Assembly (NCBI GenBank): GCA_937924525.1
Contig: CALDSU010000005.1
Coordinates: forward strand, 310,001-374,000
Length of the DNA: 64,000 nt
DNA from: an uncultured Bryobacteraceae bacterium
GTDB lineage: Bacteria; Acidobacteriota; Terriglobia; Bryobacterales; Bryobacteraceae
Reading direction: 5' to 3'
Shown here: positions 20,585 through 29,426 of the stretch, in pieces
Layout of the letters: every line of letters begins with the position of its first letter
How positions within the stretch are numbered: the first letter of the stretch is position 1
Program-made: the position numbers and the translations under genes
The notes under the pieces: generated by a model
What the model saw: only the letters and a program-made list of their open reading frames with translations
What the model was told of the DNA's origin: nothing
Databases searched by the model: none

Positions 20585-21646
20585 TCAAAGGCGAACCGGA
20601 AGACCCTGCTCGGCGGACTCCCGCGCCGCCAGCACGATCTCGGAAACCCGGAAAACATCCTCGGCCGAAAGGGCAGGCGTCTTCCCCTTGTAGACCGACT
20701 CCAGAAAGTCCACGAACACGCTCCGCTTCGGAGGCAGATCGGTGATGACTTCCGGCTTGCGGCTCTCGGTGACCAGCGTGACCCCGGTGGCGGCAAGGTA
20801 CTCCGCCACGCCCCGGGTTCCGGCCAGCCGCAACCGGTCGTCACCGTGGGTAGGTGCAGCGTCCGGGCGCAGAAAATCCATGTGCAGCGCCGCGACGCCC
20901 CCATTGTCCAGGCGGAACAGAGAGCCCGTGGTGTTCTCCATTTCCCCGATGTCGGGGAAGCGGCCCACCTGCCCCTGCCAAGTAAAAACCTCCTTGAGTT
21001 CGCGGCCGCTGGTGAACCGCATCAAGTCGACCATGTGGCTGCCGATCCAGGGGAGCGTGCCGCCATACGAGGAGTGGCGCCGTTTCCACTCGGGCTGGTT
21101 GCGAAACTTGTAGGACTTCTGCGCGCTGATGTTGGCCACCTCGCCGATCGCGCCGGAATCCACAATCTGCTTGAGGGCCAGATAAGGCGAATCGAAACGC
21201 ATCGGCAGCAGCATGCTGAAGCGGATTTTGGGGTTCGCCGAGAGCGCCTGGCGGATGCTGGCCAGCTCCGCCCGCTGGTTCGCCAAAGGCTTTTCCGCGA
21301 TCCAGTGGCGGCCCCGGCGGATGCATTCCAGAATGGCCGGCGTCCGCTCGTCGGCGGCGTTGCAGACGCCCACCACGTCGGCGTTCTCGCGTTCGAGCAT
21401 CTGGCGGAAATCCGGGTACGCGCGCGCCCGCGCCGCGCGGGGGCTGCTCTTCCGGGCTCTCTCGATCCCGGCGGCGTCGCGGTCCGCGATCGCCACCAGT
21501 TCCACGTCCGGCAAATCCGCCAGCGGCCCGATCACCTCCCCGGGGTGCCCTTGAAGTCCGATCACCGCCACGCGAATCGGGGCGGGAAAACGCACCGCGG
21601 CGGCGAACGCGCTCGCCCACCATTGACGCCTGGTAAGGTCAGCCAT
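20585..21646 (-). CDS. Gfo/Idh/MocA-family oxidoreductase
   Basis: NAD(P)-dependent sugar or polyol dehydrogenase-like protein of about 353 aa. The Rossmann domain begins at IRVAVIGLQGHPGE. The hallmark EKP motif, in which the lysine is catalytic, is in HWIAEKPLANQ. The C-terminal alpha/beta domain follows, with GGTLPWIGSHMVDLMRF carrying the His/Asp usual in this family. The start at 21646 puts a twin-arginine-like sequence (LTRRQWWASAFAAAV) at the N-terminus, so it may be exported, as is common for this family in Acidobacteria; the hydrophobic stretch is weak. It diverges from the acyl-CoA synthetase gene. Substrate unknown. Confidence 0.85.
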   Translation of the reverse strand: MADLTRRQWWASAFAAAVRFPAPIRVAVIGLQGHPGEVIGPLADLPDVELVAIADRDAAGIERARKSSPRAARARAYPDFRQMLERENADVVGVCNAADERTPAILECIRRGRHWIAEKPLANQRAELASIRQALSANPKIRFSMLLPMRFDSPYLALKQIVDSGAIGEVANISAQKSYKFRNQPEWKRRHSSYGGTLPWIGSHMVDLMRFTSGRELKEVFTWQGQVGRFPDIGEMENTTGSLFRLDNGGVAALHMDFLRPDAAPTHGDDRLRLAGTRGVAEYLAATGVTLVTESRKPEVITDLPPKRSVFVDFLESVYKGKTPALSAEDVFRVSEIVLAARESAEQGLPVRL

Positions 21647-21763
21647 GACCGGATTATTCCACACTCCCCGCCGCGCGTCCTTCCCCCCGCGACGCGACGT
21701 GAACGTGACGCCCTTGGTGGCTGGCGCCGCCGCCTCCGGCGGGGATAGGCTGAATGCTTAGCC

Positions 21764-23401
21764 ATGTCTTCCTTCGACCTCCCCGCGCTGACGCTCGAAC
21801 TGTATGAACGGTCCTTCGCTGCCCGCCACCGCCTCCCCGATGTCGTCGACTGGTGGGCGGAGCGCAAGCCCGGCGCGCCGGCCCTGATCCACCACACCCG
21901 CCACGAGACGGTGACCTGGGCCGATTTCGCCGCCGCCACGCGCCAACTGGCCGCCCGCCTGGCCGCTCGCGGTTTCCGGCGCGGCGACTGCTTCGCCACG
22001 CTCCTCCCGTTCTCCATCGAACACGTCCTGCTTGAGTACGCCTGCTTCCGCCTCGGCGTCCGCCATCTGCCGCTCGACCTGCGCCTGCCGCCCGCCGAAA
22101 TCCTCCGCTGCCTGCGGCTGGTCCAGCCGCGCGGGTTCGCGCACCTGGGCGCCCCGCCGGAAGGACTCGCGGAAGCTTGCCCGTTTCTCGAACACCTCGT
22201 TTCCCTGCTGCCGGGCGCGGGGTTGGGGGTGTTTGCCGATTGGCCCTCGGCGCCGGAGTCCGAAACGGCCGCTCTCCTTCGCCAGGTCGGCGAGGACGAC
22301 GGAGCCCAGGTCATCTTCACCACAGGGTCCACCGGCAGCCCTAAACCTGCGCTGCTGACCCATCGCAACATCACGGCGCAGAACCTCTGCCTGGGAGCCG
22401 CCTTCGAGTTTCGGGAGGACAGCCGCGTGCTGATCAACCTGCCTCCCTCGCACGTCGGCGGCCAGGCGGAACTCCTGATGTCGGCGCTGTTCTGGGGCGG
22501 CGCGGCGGTGCTGCTGGACGTCTTCGACCCGGCCAAATCGCTGGCGGCGATCGAGCAGCGCCAGGTGACGCTGCTCGGACAGATCCCCGCGATGTTTCAG
22601 TTCGAATGGCGTCTGCCCGATTACGCGCAGCGCGACCTCTCCAGCCTACGCACGGTCGTCTACGGCGGCCAGCAGGTCTCCCGGGAGTTTCTGGAGAAGA
22701 TGGCCGCCATGGCGCCCCGCATGGCGACGGGCCTGGGCCTCACCGAGAGCGCCGGCTTCTGCACCTACACGCCGCTCGTCTCTCATCCCGACGACCTGGA
22801 AGGCACGCTCGGCTGCGCCGCGCCGCTCTACCCGCTGACGATCCGCGAACCCATGCGCGCCGACGGGTCCGCGGGCGCCGAACTGCCCGCCGGCCAGATC
22901 GGTCACGTCTGTTTCCGCGGCCCGCAGACCTTCGCCGGCTATCTCAGTGATCCGCAAGCGACGGCCAACACCATTTCGACCGATGGGTATCTCTATACCG
23001 GCGACTTGGGTTCGCTCGCCGGCCGGGGACTCCGCCTTTCCGGCCGCGCCAAATGGGTGATCAAGCCGGCCGGGTACCAAGTTTTCCCGGGCGACGTGGA
23101 GGCGCACTTCCTCACGCACCAGAAAGTCGCCGCGTGCAGTGTAGTCGGCGCGGAGCACCGCACGCTGTCGGAAGCCATCGTGGCCTTCGTCGAGCCCAGG
23201 CCCGGCAGCGATCTCACCGTGGCCGAACTGCGGCGGCATGCGCGGCCCCTGGCCTCGTACATGCGCCCCCTGCACTACGTGCTGGTCGCCGCTGGACAAC
23301 TCCCGCTGAACCGCACGGCCAAGGTGGACACCGTACGCCTGCAACAACTCGCGCGCGACGAAATCCAGGCCCTGCGCGCCCGCGGCCGCTGGGATACGTA
23401 G
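21764..23401 (+). CDS. AMP-binding acyl-CoA synthetase/ligase (ANL family)
   Basis: A 545-aa adenylate-forming enzyme that activates a carboxylic acid as acyl-AMP and then usually transfers it to CoA. The P-loop-like A3 motif is TTGSTGSPKPALLTH (about 187-201), with A5 as GLGLTESAGFC, A7 as YTGDLGS and A8 as GRAKWVIKPAGYQVFP. The C-terminal lysine motif is LNRTAKVD. The A8 region has WVIKPAGYQVFPGDVE, close to salicylate/dihydroxybenzoate-AMP ligase and medium-chain ligase versions, but the substrate cannot be fixed. It stands alone, with no PKS, NRPS or beta-oxidation neighbours. Confidence 0.87.
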   Translation: MSSFDLPALTLELYERSFAARHRLPDVVDWWAERKPGAPALIHHTRHETVTWADFAAATRQLAARLAARGFRRGDCFATLLPFSIEHVLLEYACFRLGVRHLPLDLRLPPAEILRCLRLVQPRGFAHLGAPPEGLAEACPFLEHLVSLLPGAGLGVFADWPSAPESETAALLRQVGEDDGAQVIFTTGSTGSPKPALLTHRNITAQNLCLGAAFEFREDSRVLINLPPSHVGGQAELLMSALFWGGAAVLLDVFDPAKSLAAIEQRQVTLLGQIPAMFQFEWRLPDYAQRDLSSLRTVVYGGQQVSREFLEKMAAMAPRMATGLGLTESAGFCTYTPLVSHPDDLEGTLGCAAPLYPLTIREPMRADGSAGAELPAGQIGHVCFRGPQTFAGYLSDPQATANTISTDGYLYTGDLGSLAGRGLRLSGRAKWVIKPAGYQVFPGDVEAHFLTHQKVAACSVVGAEHRTLSEAIVAFVEPRPGSDLTVAELRRHARPLASYMRPLHYVLVAAGQLPLNRTAKVDTVRLQQLARDEIQALRARGRWDT

Positions 23402-23593
23402 TCGTCCCCGCCCCGCACCGCACCGGCGCTGGCCGAAGCCGGTGCTGAGGCTCGCGAATCGCTGTTTCCCTTGCGTGCGCCTGCCTGCATGGTCCGTGTT
23501 TGACGCATTTGCGCGCCCGCCCCGCCCGCGAAAGAAACCTGGGAAACGTTCCGTCGGTCCCCAGTTTTCCTCGTACACTCACAGAGGACCACC

Positions 23594-24403
23594 ATGATCG
23601 AAGTGCTCGACGATGAAATGCGCTCCGCGGCCGATCCCCTGGCGGCAGTCGAGAAGCTGGCCACCGGATTCCACTTCACCGAAGGCCCGGTCTGGAGCAG
23701 GCGCGGGTATGTGCTGTTCAGCGACATCCCGGTGTTCAGGATCCACAAGTGGGAGAACGGCAAGACCACGGTGTATCGCGACGACCTGCGCAACCCGAAC
23801 GGGCTCACCTTTGACCACCAGGGACGCCTGCTGGCCTGCCGGCAAGGCGGCGTGGTGCGCATCGAGAAAAACGGCGAGGTCACCGTCCTGGCCAGCGAGG
23901 GAGTCGTCGCGCCCAACGACCTGGTGTACTCGATCACGGGTGACATTTACTTCACCGATTTACGAGTCCCCGGCCAGGGCCGATCCTTGGTTTACCAGAT
24001 CACGGCGCGGGGCGCTTTGCGCGTGGCGGCGGACGATTGCCAGGGGCCCAACGGCGTCGCTCTGGCGCCCAACCAGCAGCGCTTGTTCGTCGCCGACAGC
24101 CGCGCCAAGGTGGTTCGGGTGTATGACATCGCCGGCGATGGCGCGTTGCGAAACAGTCGCGTCTGGTGCGAAATCCCGGACGGGGTCGATGGGCTGAAAA
24201 CGGATGAAGCCGGCCGCGTGTGGGCCGCCGGCGGCGAGCGCATCCACGTCTTCAACGCCGCTGGCAAGCGCATTGGCGCCATTCCGGTACCCGAGCGGCC
24301 CTCCAACTGCGCCTGGGGTGACGGCTTCGGCACGCTCTACATCACCGCCCGGTCCTCTCTCTACCGGGTGCGGACCAAATCGCATGGAACGCGGACCTAT
24401 TAG
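23594..24403 (+). CDS. SMP-30/gluconolactonase-like beta-propeller hydrolase
   Basis: A 269-aa six-bladed propeller of the SMP-30/LRE family, which hydrolyses sugar lactones or phosphoesters using a single divalent metal. The metal-site glutamate is in FTEGPVWS near residue 29. The asparagine in NPNGLTFD and the Asn/Asp pair in APNDLVYS and GPNGVALAP...FVADS match the family pattern. There is no signal peptide, so it is cytoplasmic. Monocistronic between the AMP-ligase and a membrane-anchored hypothetical gene. Substrate unknown; aldonolactones are the usual ones. Confidence 0.85.
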   Translation: MIEVLDDEMRSAADPLAAVEKLATGFHFTEGPVWSRRGYVLFSDIPVFRIHKWENGKTTVYRDDLRNPNGLTFDHQGRLLACRQGGVVRIEKNGEVTVLASEGVVAPNDLVYSITGDIYFTDLRVPGQGRSLVYQITARGALRVAADDCQGPNGVALAPNQQRLFVADSRAKVVRVYDIAGDGALRNSRVWCEIPDGVDGLKTDEAGRVWAAGGERIHVFNAAGKRIGAIPVPERPSNCAWGDGFGTLYITARSSLYRVRTKSHGTRTY

Positions 24404-24518
24404 AGGGGCTTGGTTCTCGCGCCTTCGTCACCGGCAAATCCCCTAGTACTCTTAGATTTCGCCCTTAGGCGGGCGGCCAACCGGTTGAGTTGCCGGCCGT
24501 TTCCGATATGATGACAAC

Positions 24519-25004
24519 GTGGAAGCTCTTCTCTGGATCGTCCTGCCGGTTCTGGTGGCGGCCGGGTCGGCGCTGCTGTCGTTCTACATCATGCAGGCGC
24601 GCATGGAGGTAGCCATCGCCAAGGAGCGGGAAGCGCTCTCGGAAGCGCGGGTGTTGCTCGAGTCGCAGAAGAAGACGATGGAGGAAACCATTCGTGCGAC
24701 CGAGGAGCAAACCAAACGCCAGGCGCTGGACGGGTTCCTGGCGGATGTGCGCGTAGAGGAGCGCCATTACCTGCGGGAGAGCAAGGCGCTGTTCATGAAC
24801 AAGAAGAGCCTGGTTCTCCAGGAACGGATCTTTTTCCGGAATATTCCGCTGTCGAATTGGGTGGAACACGAAATGCCGGTGGAAGAGGGCGCCGACATCG
24901 ACCAACTGGCCAAGACGCTCTCGGTATTTGCCGGCGACCTGCCCTTGCTGCCCAGCGCCAACGGCCGGGGAGCGCCCGCGCCGGTGCGCAAGATGCTCCG
25001 CTGA
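24519..25004 (+). CDS. Membrane-anchored coiled-coil hypothetical protein
   Basis: A 161-aa protein starting at GTG. Residues 4-25 form one membrane span (LLWIVLPVLVAAGSALLSFYI). A long charged coiled coil follows (about 28-75, EVAIAKEREALSEARVLLESQ). The globular part (about 76-150) contains VEERHYLRESKALFMNKKSLVLQERIFF, a region that looks well conserved although I cannot name the family. Topology: short outside N-terminus, cytoplasmic body. It ends 3 bases before the convergent radical SAM gene. No function can be assigned; a scaffold or divisome-type role would be a guess. Confidence 0.65.
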   Translation: MEALLWIVLPVLVAAGSALLSFYIMQARMEVAIAKEREALSEARVLLESQKKTMEETIRATEEQTKRQALDGFLADVRVEERHYLRESKALFMNKKSLVLQERIFFRNIPLSNWVEHEMPVEEGADIDQLAKTLSVFAGDLPLLPSANGRGAPAPVRKMLR

Positions 25005-25007
25005 CGT

Positions 25008-26153
25008 CTACCGCCCGGTGCGCGCATCGGGCGCCGCGCGCAGCACGCGTAGCGCCACTTTCCCAAAAAATTCCCGCCTGCCGGGATGGAGGAACATCCA
25101 CGCCAGCGCGTTCACCAGCGGTGGAGGTTGGAAGCCGGGATCGCGCTGCATGCGCCGGGCGATGATCTCGTCGAGCGTTTCGCGCGGTCGCGTCCGGAAC
25201 TCGTCGAGCATCGCCGTCTGGTTGACGCACGAGATGGTGCAAAACGGCGCGCACTCTTTCGGCCGCGCGCCCTCGGCGCGCAAGTGCGCGGGCGTATAGT
25301 CAGCCAGCGGGATGGCTGGGGTCCCGCGCTGCTGCGAGCAGTAGTGCACCAGGCCGTCTTCGCAAATATACAGGAAGCGGCCTCCGGCGCCGCAATGCCA
25401 CTGGTTCGGGAGACCGCGCGCCAGGTTGTTCTGAAACCGGTCGAAGTGGGCAAAGGAAAAGAGCGAGTTCTCGACTTTGAGGATCTCCGCGAGGATGGCT
25501 TGATGGCGGGGGCCCAGCGGCTTCAACTGCCCGTGCTGATCGTGCAGGACGCCTACCGTGCTGGCGAAGCCCAGGGCGCGGGCGCGGCGTGAAACGGTCA
25601 GGGCGTCCTCGGGGTTGGCAAGATCCGCGCCCAGCACGGAATTGATGGTGACCCCGAACTCGGCGTGCGCGGCCAGCCACTCGAGTTTGCGGTCGAGGAC
25701 CCGCAGGCTCTTTTTCGAAACGTCGTCCGGCTGAACATTGTCGATGCTGATTTGCAGGTAGTCGAGGCCGGCGCGGTTCAAGCGCCGGATGCGGTCGGGC
25801 GTCAGGAAATAGCCGTTGGTGATCAGCGTGGCGATAGCGCCGCGCTGGCGGATGCGTTCAATCAGCCGGTCGAGGTCCGGATGCAGCATCGGCTCGCCGC
25901 CGCTGAGGGTGATGATGGTGGTCCCGAGGCGGTGCAGGTGATCGATCCGCTGGAGCATTTCCGCCGTGGGCACCGGCGGCGAGACCCGGTCGAACTCGTT
26001 GCAGTAGGTGCAGGAAAGATTGCACCGTCGGACGGGCACGATCTGCGCGAGGATCGGATGATGGGGAGACGTCATCGCGCGGGCGAACATGCGCGCCTCG
26101 CGCACCCGGCGCGGGACGGCGCGGACGAAGCGGCGCAAACGGATCACGCTCAT
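25008..26153 (-). CDS. Radical SAM protein with SPASM-like cysteine-rich C-terminus
   Basis: A 381-aa radical SAM enzyme. The 4Fe-4S/SAM motif CNLSCTYC (Cys44, 48, 51) is followed by LSGGEPMLHPD, which binds the SAM amino group. The C-terminal third has additional cysteines (CGAGGRFLYICEDGLVHYC, and ECAPFCTISC), suggesting a SPASM/twitch-type auxiliary cluster as found in peptide- or small-molecule-modifying enzymes. The ATG overlaps the stop of the PAP2 gene (ATGA), so the two are co-translated with PAP2 first. No short precursor peptide gene is visible next to it. It may act on a lipid or lipid precursor, but that rests only on the neighbour. Confidence 0.85.
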   Translation of the reverse strand: MSVIRLRRFVRAVPRRVREARMFARAMTSPHHPILAQIVPVRRCNLSCTYCNEFDRVSPPVPTAEMLQRIDHLHRLGTTIITLSGGEPMLHPDLDRLIERIRQRGAIATLITNGYFLTPDRIRRLNRAGLDYLQISIDNVQPDDVSKKSLRVLDRKLEWLAAHAEFGVTINSVLGADLANPEDALTVSRRARALGFASTVGVLHDQHGQLKPLGPRHQAILAEILKVENSLFSFAHFDRFQNNLARGLPNQWHCGAGGRFLYICEDGLVHYCSQQRGTPAIPLADYTPAHLRAEGARPKECAPFCTISCVNQTAMLDEFRTRPRETLDEIIARRMQRDPGFQPPPLVNALAWMFLHPGRREFFGKVALRVLRAAPDARTGR

Positions 26154-27004
26154 CTATTCAGCGTACTCAAACGCCGCCGGAGCCACCAATCCGCGAGCAA
26201 GGCCAGCGCCAGTCCCGCCAAGGCGTCCACCACGAAGTGGTAGCGGCCGTACACGGTCGCCGTGGCGATGGAAACCGCCAGCGCCAGCAGCATGCGGCCG
26301 ATCCAAGGCCGGTCCGGCAGCAGGCGCCGCGCGGCAAACGCGCCGGCGAACGCGCCCGAAACGTGCGCGCTGGGAAAGACGCTGGTGTGGATCCCGTAGC
26401 CTCCCAGCAGCCACAGGTTGAACTGGCGAAAGATGGTCAGGTGCGCGGGCAGGTCCTGGCCGGCGAAGACCGTCCGGGGCGGCTCCGAAGGGAAGTAGGG
26501 AAACAGCGCATAAGCGGACAGGATTCCGATCAGGAAGGCAGCGTGCGCCGTGTCGACGAGGCTGCGCCGCCCGGTCAGATAGAGCGCCGCGGTGTAGAAC
26601 GCCGCAATCGTGTAGACGAGCGAATACGAAACTTCCAGCAGGGAGGGCAGCACCGGCCCGAGGCTTTCCATCGCCCGCTTCAGCCCCAGGTCGTAGAGCA
26701 CCAGGTGGTCGTACCGCAGCCAGGCGCGCTCCAGCGCGAAGTCGGCATGCGGCAGCGCGAACCAGCCCATTTCCTGGTACGCCAGCAGCATCTGCGGGAG
26801 GATGTACCAGTCGCGGAAGTAGGAAACCCAGCGAAGGCCGCGCGCTTCCGCGCGCGCCAGCGCGAAATAGCTGGCGATCAGGGCGGCGTTCAGCAGCGCC
26901 ACGCCCCATTGAATGCGGGCGTCGAGGGGGAGCCAAAAGGCCACGGCCGCGGCGTAGGCGAAATAGACGGCCAACAGTTTTTCCGCGATGCGCCACCGTG
27001 CCAC
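26150..27004 (-). CDS. PAP2-superfamily membrane phosphatase/inositol-phosphorylceramide-synthase-like
   Basis: A 284-aa polytopic membrane protein of the PAP2 acid-phosphatase superfamily. The second and third catalytic motifs are recognisable: SVFPSAHVSGA, with the first His, and GRYHFVVDALAG, with the nucleophile His and its Asp. Six spans are expected, with the active site on the outer face. The arrangement with a long interhelical region before SVFPSAH is like the IPC synthase/AUR1-type subfamily that transfers phosphoinositol or other headgroups. The start is GTG at 27004. Co-translated with the radical SAM gene downstream, suggesting a joint lipid-related pathway. Confidence 0.82.
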   Translation of the reverse strand: MARWRIAEKLLAVYFAYAAAVAFWLPLDARIQWGVALLNAALIASYFALARAEARGLRWVSYFRDWYILPQMLLAYQEMGWFALPHADFALERAWLRYDHLVLYDLGLKRAMESLGPVLPSLLEVSYSLVYTIAAFYTAALYLTGRRSLVDTAHAAFLIGILSAYALFPYFPSEPPRTVFAGQDLPAHLTIFRQFNLWLLGGYGIHTSVFPSAHVSGAFAGAFAARRLLPDRPWIGRMLLALAVSIATATVYGRYHFVVDALAGLALALLADWWLRRRLSTLNR

Positions 27005-27106
27005 TCAAAGTGTATGGATGGTTCACCGCGTCCGGGCGTTTCACGGGGGCTTGAGCCGCGCGCGGGTCCGGGCCACCATAGAGGGTTCTGGAGGTGACCA
27101 AAAAAG

Positions 27107-28336
27107 ATGCCGATTTCATCCCGCCGCAGGAGTTTTCTTTCCCGGCTGTTCGCCGGCGCGGGCGCAGCCGCCGCAGCCAGTGCGACCGCCCAGGCGCAGC
27201 CCCGCGGAGGCCCCGCCGGCCTGCCGGGAGGTCTGGACCAGTTGTTCCTGGCCCGCCCCGGCAGGCGCCGGCGCGAGTCCAGTTGGGACCGCACGGGCAG
27301 GAACGCCGACCGCTACGTGGTGGAGCCCGGGCAGACCCACACCCTGGCCGAGATCCAGGGGCCCGGTTGCGTTCGCCACATCTGGATCACGATCAGCGAC
27401 CAGGAGCCCCATTACCTGCGCCGCCTGGTGTTGCGCGCGTATTGGGACGGCGAAACCTCGCCGTCGGTCGAATGTCCCGTCGGCGATTTCTTCGGCGTCG
27501 GCCACGCCCGCGTCTCCAACTTTTGGTCCATGCCGCTGACTATGGTGACGGGCGGCGGCGCGCTGCGCAATCAGCGCGCGGCGATGAACTGTTTCTTCCC
27601 GATGCCCTTCGCGAGGAGCGCCCGCATCACCATCGAGAACCAGGGGGCGCAACCCGCCGGCGCGCTCTATTATTACGTCGACTGGGAGTCCCTGCCCGCA
27701 CTGCCCGAAGGCTCGCTGCTGTTCCATGCCCAGTGGCGGCGGGAGAACCCCACGCGTTCCGTGCTCGAGCAGGCGCGGAACACCGGCTTTCCCCGTTCCA
27801 ACGAAATCGTCAACCTCGACGGCAAGGACAACTACACGCTGCTGGAGGCGACCGGGCGGGGGCACTACGTGGGCTGCGTGCTTTCCATTGACCACCTGGA
27901 TCCCATTCCCGGGTTCCCGTGGTTCGGCGAGGGCGACGACATGATCTTCATCGACGGCGAACCGACGCCGTCGTTGATCGGGACCGGCACCGAGGACTAC
28001 TTCTGCGCGGCCTGGGGCTACCCGGGCGGTTTCAATCCCATGCCGTACCACGGCATCTCGCTGGCCGGCCCGACCGAAGGCCCGGGCGCGTACTCAGGGA
28101 AATGGAGCATGTACCGGTTCCACATCGAGGACCCGGTGATGTTCACGAAGTCTATCCGGGTGACCATCGAGCATGGCCACGGCAACGTGCACGCCAGCGA
28201 CTTTTCGTCGGTGGCGTACTGGTATCAAACCGCGCCGCACGCCCCGTTCCCGCCCCTGCCGCCGGTAGAAGCCAGGCTGCCGGCGCCCGACGACGAGAGC
28301 CTGCGGAGTTACATGCGGAACCTTGCGCGGCAGTAG
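27107..28336 (+). CDS. Exported DUF2961/GH172-family glycoside hydrolase-like protein
   Basis: A 409-aa protein with a twin-arginine signal (SSRRRSFLSRLFAGAG...TAQA). The body matches DUF2961, now glycoside hydrolase family 172, whose characterised members act on fructofuranose or D-arabinofuranose linkages as trimers of jelly-roll domains. Family landmarks are GPGCVRHIWIT, PVGDFFG, FPMPFARSARI and GTGTEDYF. Two glutamates (about 275 in FGEGDD and 296 in GTEDYF) are 21 residues apart, the spacing I recall for the catalytic pair of the founding enzyme. It probably acts in the periplasm on furanose glycans. It converges on the Tat-exported aldo/keto reductase. Confidence 0.85.
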   Translation: MPISSRRRSFLSRLFAGAGAAAAASATAQAQPRGGPAGLPGGLDQLFLARPGRRRRESSWDRTGRNADRYVVEPGQTHTLAEIQGPGCVRHIWITISDQEPHYLRRLVLRAYWDGETSPSVECPVGDFFGVGHARVSNFWSMPLTMVTGGGALRNQRAAMNCFFPMPFARSARITIENQGAQPAGALYYYVDWESLPALPEGSLLFHAQWRRENPTRSVLEQARNTGFPRSNEIVNLDGKDNYTLLEATGRGHYVGCVLSIDHLDPIPGFPWFGEGDDMIFIDGEPTPSLIGTGTEDYFCAAWGYPGGFNPMPYHGISLAGPTEGPGAYSGKWSMYRFHIEDPVMFTKSIRVTIEHGHGNVHASDFSSVAYWYQTAPHAPFPPLPPVEARLPAPDDESLRSYMRNLARQ

Positions 28337-28384
28337 GGGGGAGCCAGCATCCACCCCTCCACGAACGCAAGTTCGCGGGCCACG

Positions 28385-29353
28385 TCAGGCGTCCACGTGA
28401 CCGGTGAAGTGGCGGTCCACCGCCGCCTTCATCGTGCTCGCCAGTTCGCCGGACAGGCGCTTCCGCTCATCCGCCGGCAGGGGCCGGAAGTCGCGCGCCA
28501 CCTGAACATTGCGCTCGATGTGTTCGAGTTGCGGCATGCCTAGCACGCAGGTTGCCACCGGCAGCGACAGCGAATACTGCAACAGCTTCTCCACCGGCGC
28601 TTTGCCCAGCAGTTTCTCCTGTGCGAACACCTTCATGGCGATGACGCCCAGCCCCTTCCGGTTCGCCACCGGCAGGGCCAGCGTTTCAAAACTCGGCACG
28701 AATCCCGGCGCATACCGGCCCTGAGGCGTGAACGCCGCCGCTCCCATCAGGGCGGCGTTCAACGCCATCTGCGTGCAGTTGAAATCGTGCCGCTCGAGCG
28801 CTTTGGCCAGCACCTCGGGGTTCTCGTGACTGGTGACGCCCATGAACCGGATGGCTTTCTCGTCCCGAAGCTTGCGGAGCACATCCAGCAAACCGCCCTT
28901 GGCTTCGATGCGCGCAAGGTCCTCTTCCTGCGCCAGTCCGTGGACGTGAATGACGTCGATGCGGTCCGTTTGTAGCCGGCGGAAGCTACCTTCGATGATG
29001 CGCCGGGCCTTGTCGGGATCCCGCTCGTTGATCTTGGTGACCAGAAACACCTCGCGCCGCCGGGCGGGCATGATTTTGCCGATGCGCTCTTCGCTCAGTC
29101 CGTTCCCGTACGCGTACGCGGTGTCGATGTAGGTGATTCCCAGGTCGATGGCGCGGTTCAGAGCTTCCAGGGCGCGGTCTTCCTCCTTGTACATCAAAAA
29201 CCGGCTGCCGGAGCCGAAGGCCAGAATCGGCACCCGGACCCCGGTCTTGCCGAACGGGCGCTGAGGCAGTTTGCCCGGCGCGGCTTCCAAAGCAGCGGCG
29301 GTCAGCGTGGTCGCGGTGGCGGATTCAAGAAAGCGGCGTCGCGTCAAAAACAT
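28385..29353 (-). CDS. Tat-exported aldo/keto reductase
   Basis: A 322-aa TIM-barrel NAD(P)H-dependent oxidoreductase. The N-terminus is a textbook twin-arginine signal (LTRRRFLESATATTLTAAALEA). The catalytic tetrad is visible: Asp and Tyr in YIDTAYAYGNG, Lys in VFLVTKINE and His in DVIHVHGL. The segment FMGVTSHENP is typical of the subfamily often called "predicted aldo/keto reductase" in Planctomycetes and Acidobacteria. A periplasmic location is unusual for a nicotinamide enzyme, as the cofactor must be folded in before export, which the Tat route permits. Substrate unknown. Confidence 0.87.
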   Translation of the reverse strand: MFLTRRRFLESATATTLTAAALEAAPGKLPQRPFGKTGVRVPILAFGSGSRFLMYKEEDRALEALNRAIDLGITYIDTAYAYGNGLSEERIGKIMPARRREVFLVTKINERDPDKARRIIEGSFRRLQTDRIDVIHVHGLAQEEDLARIEAKGGLLDVLRKLRDEKAIRFMGVTSHENPEVLAKALERHDFNCTQMALNAALMGAAAFTPQGRYAPGFVPSFETLALPVANRKGLGVIAMKVFAQEKLLGKAPVEKLLQYSLSLPVATCVLGMPQLEHIERNVQVARDFRPLPADERKRLSGELASTMKAAVDRHFTGHVDA

Positions 29354-29426
29354 GGTTAGAACCTCCTGGGCTCGCCTCGTTCAGGGTATCGGCGGGGCGG
29401 GCCGTCCGTCAACTCGCGCAGGCGGC

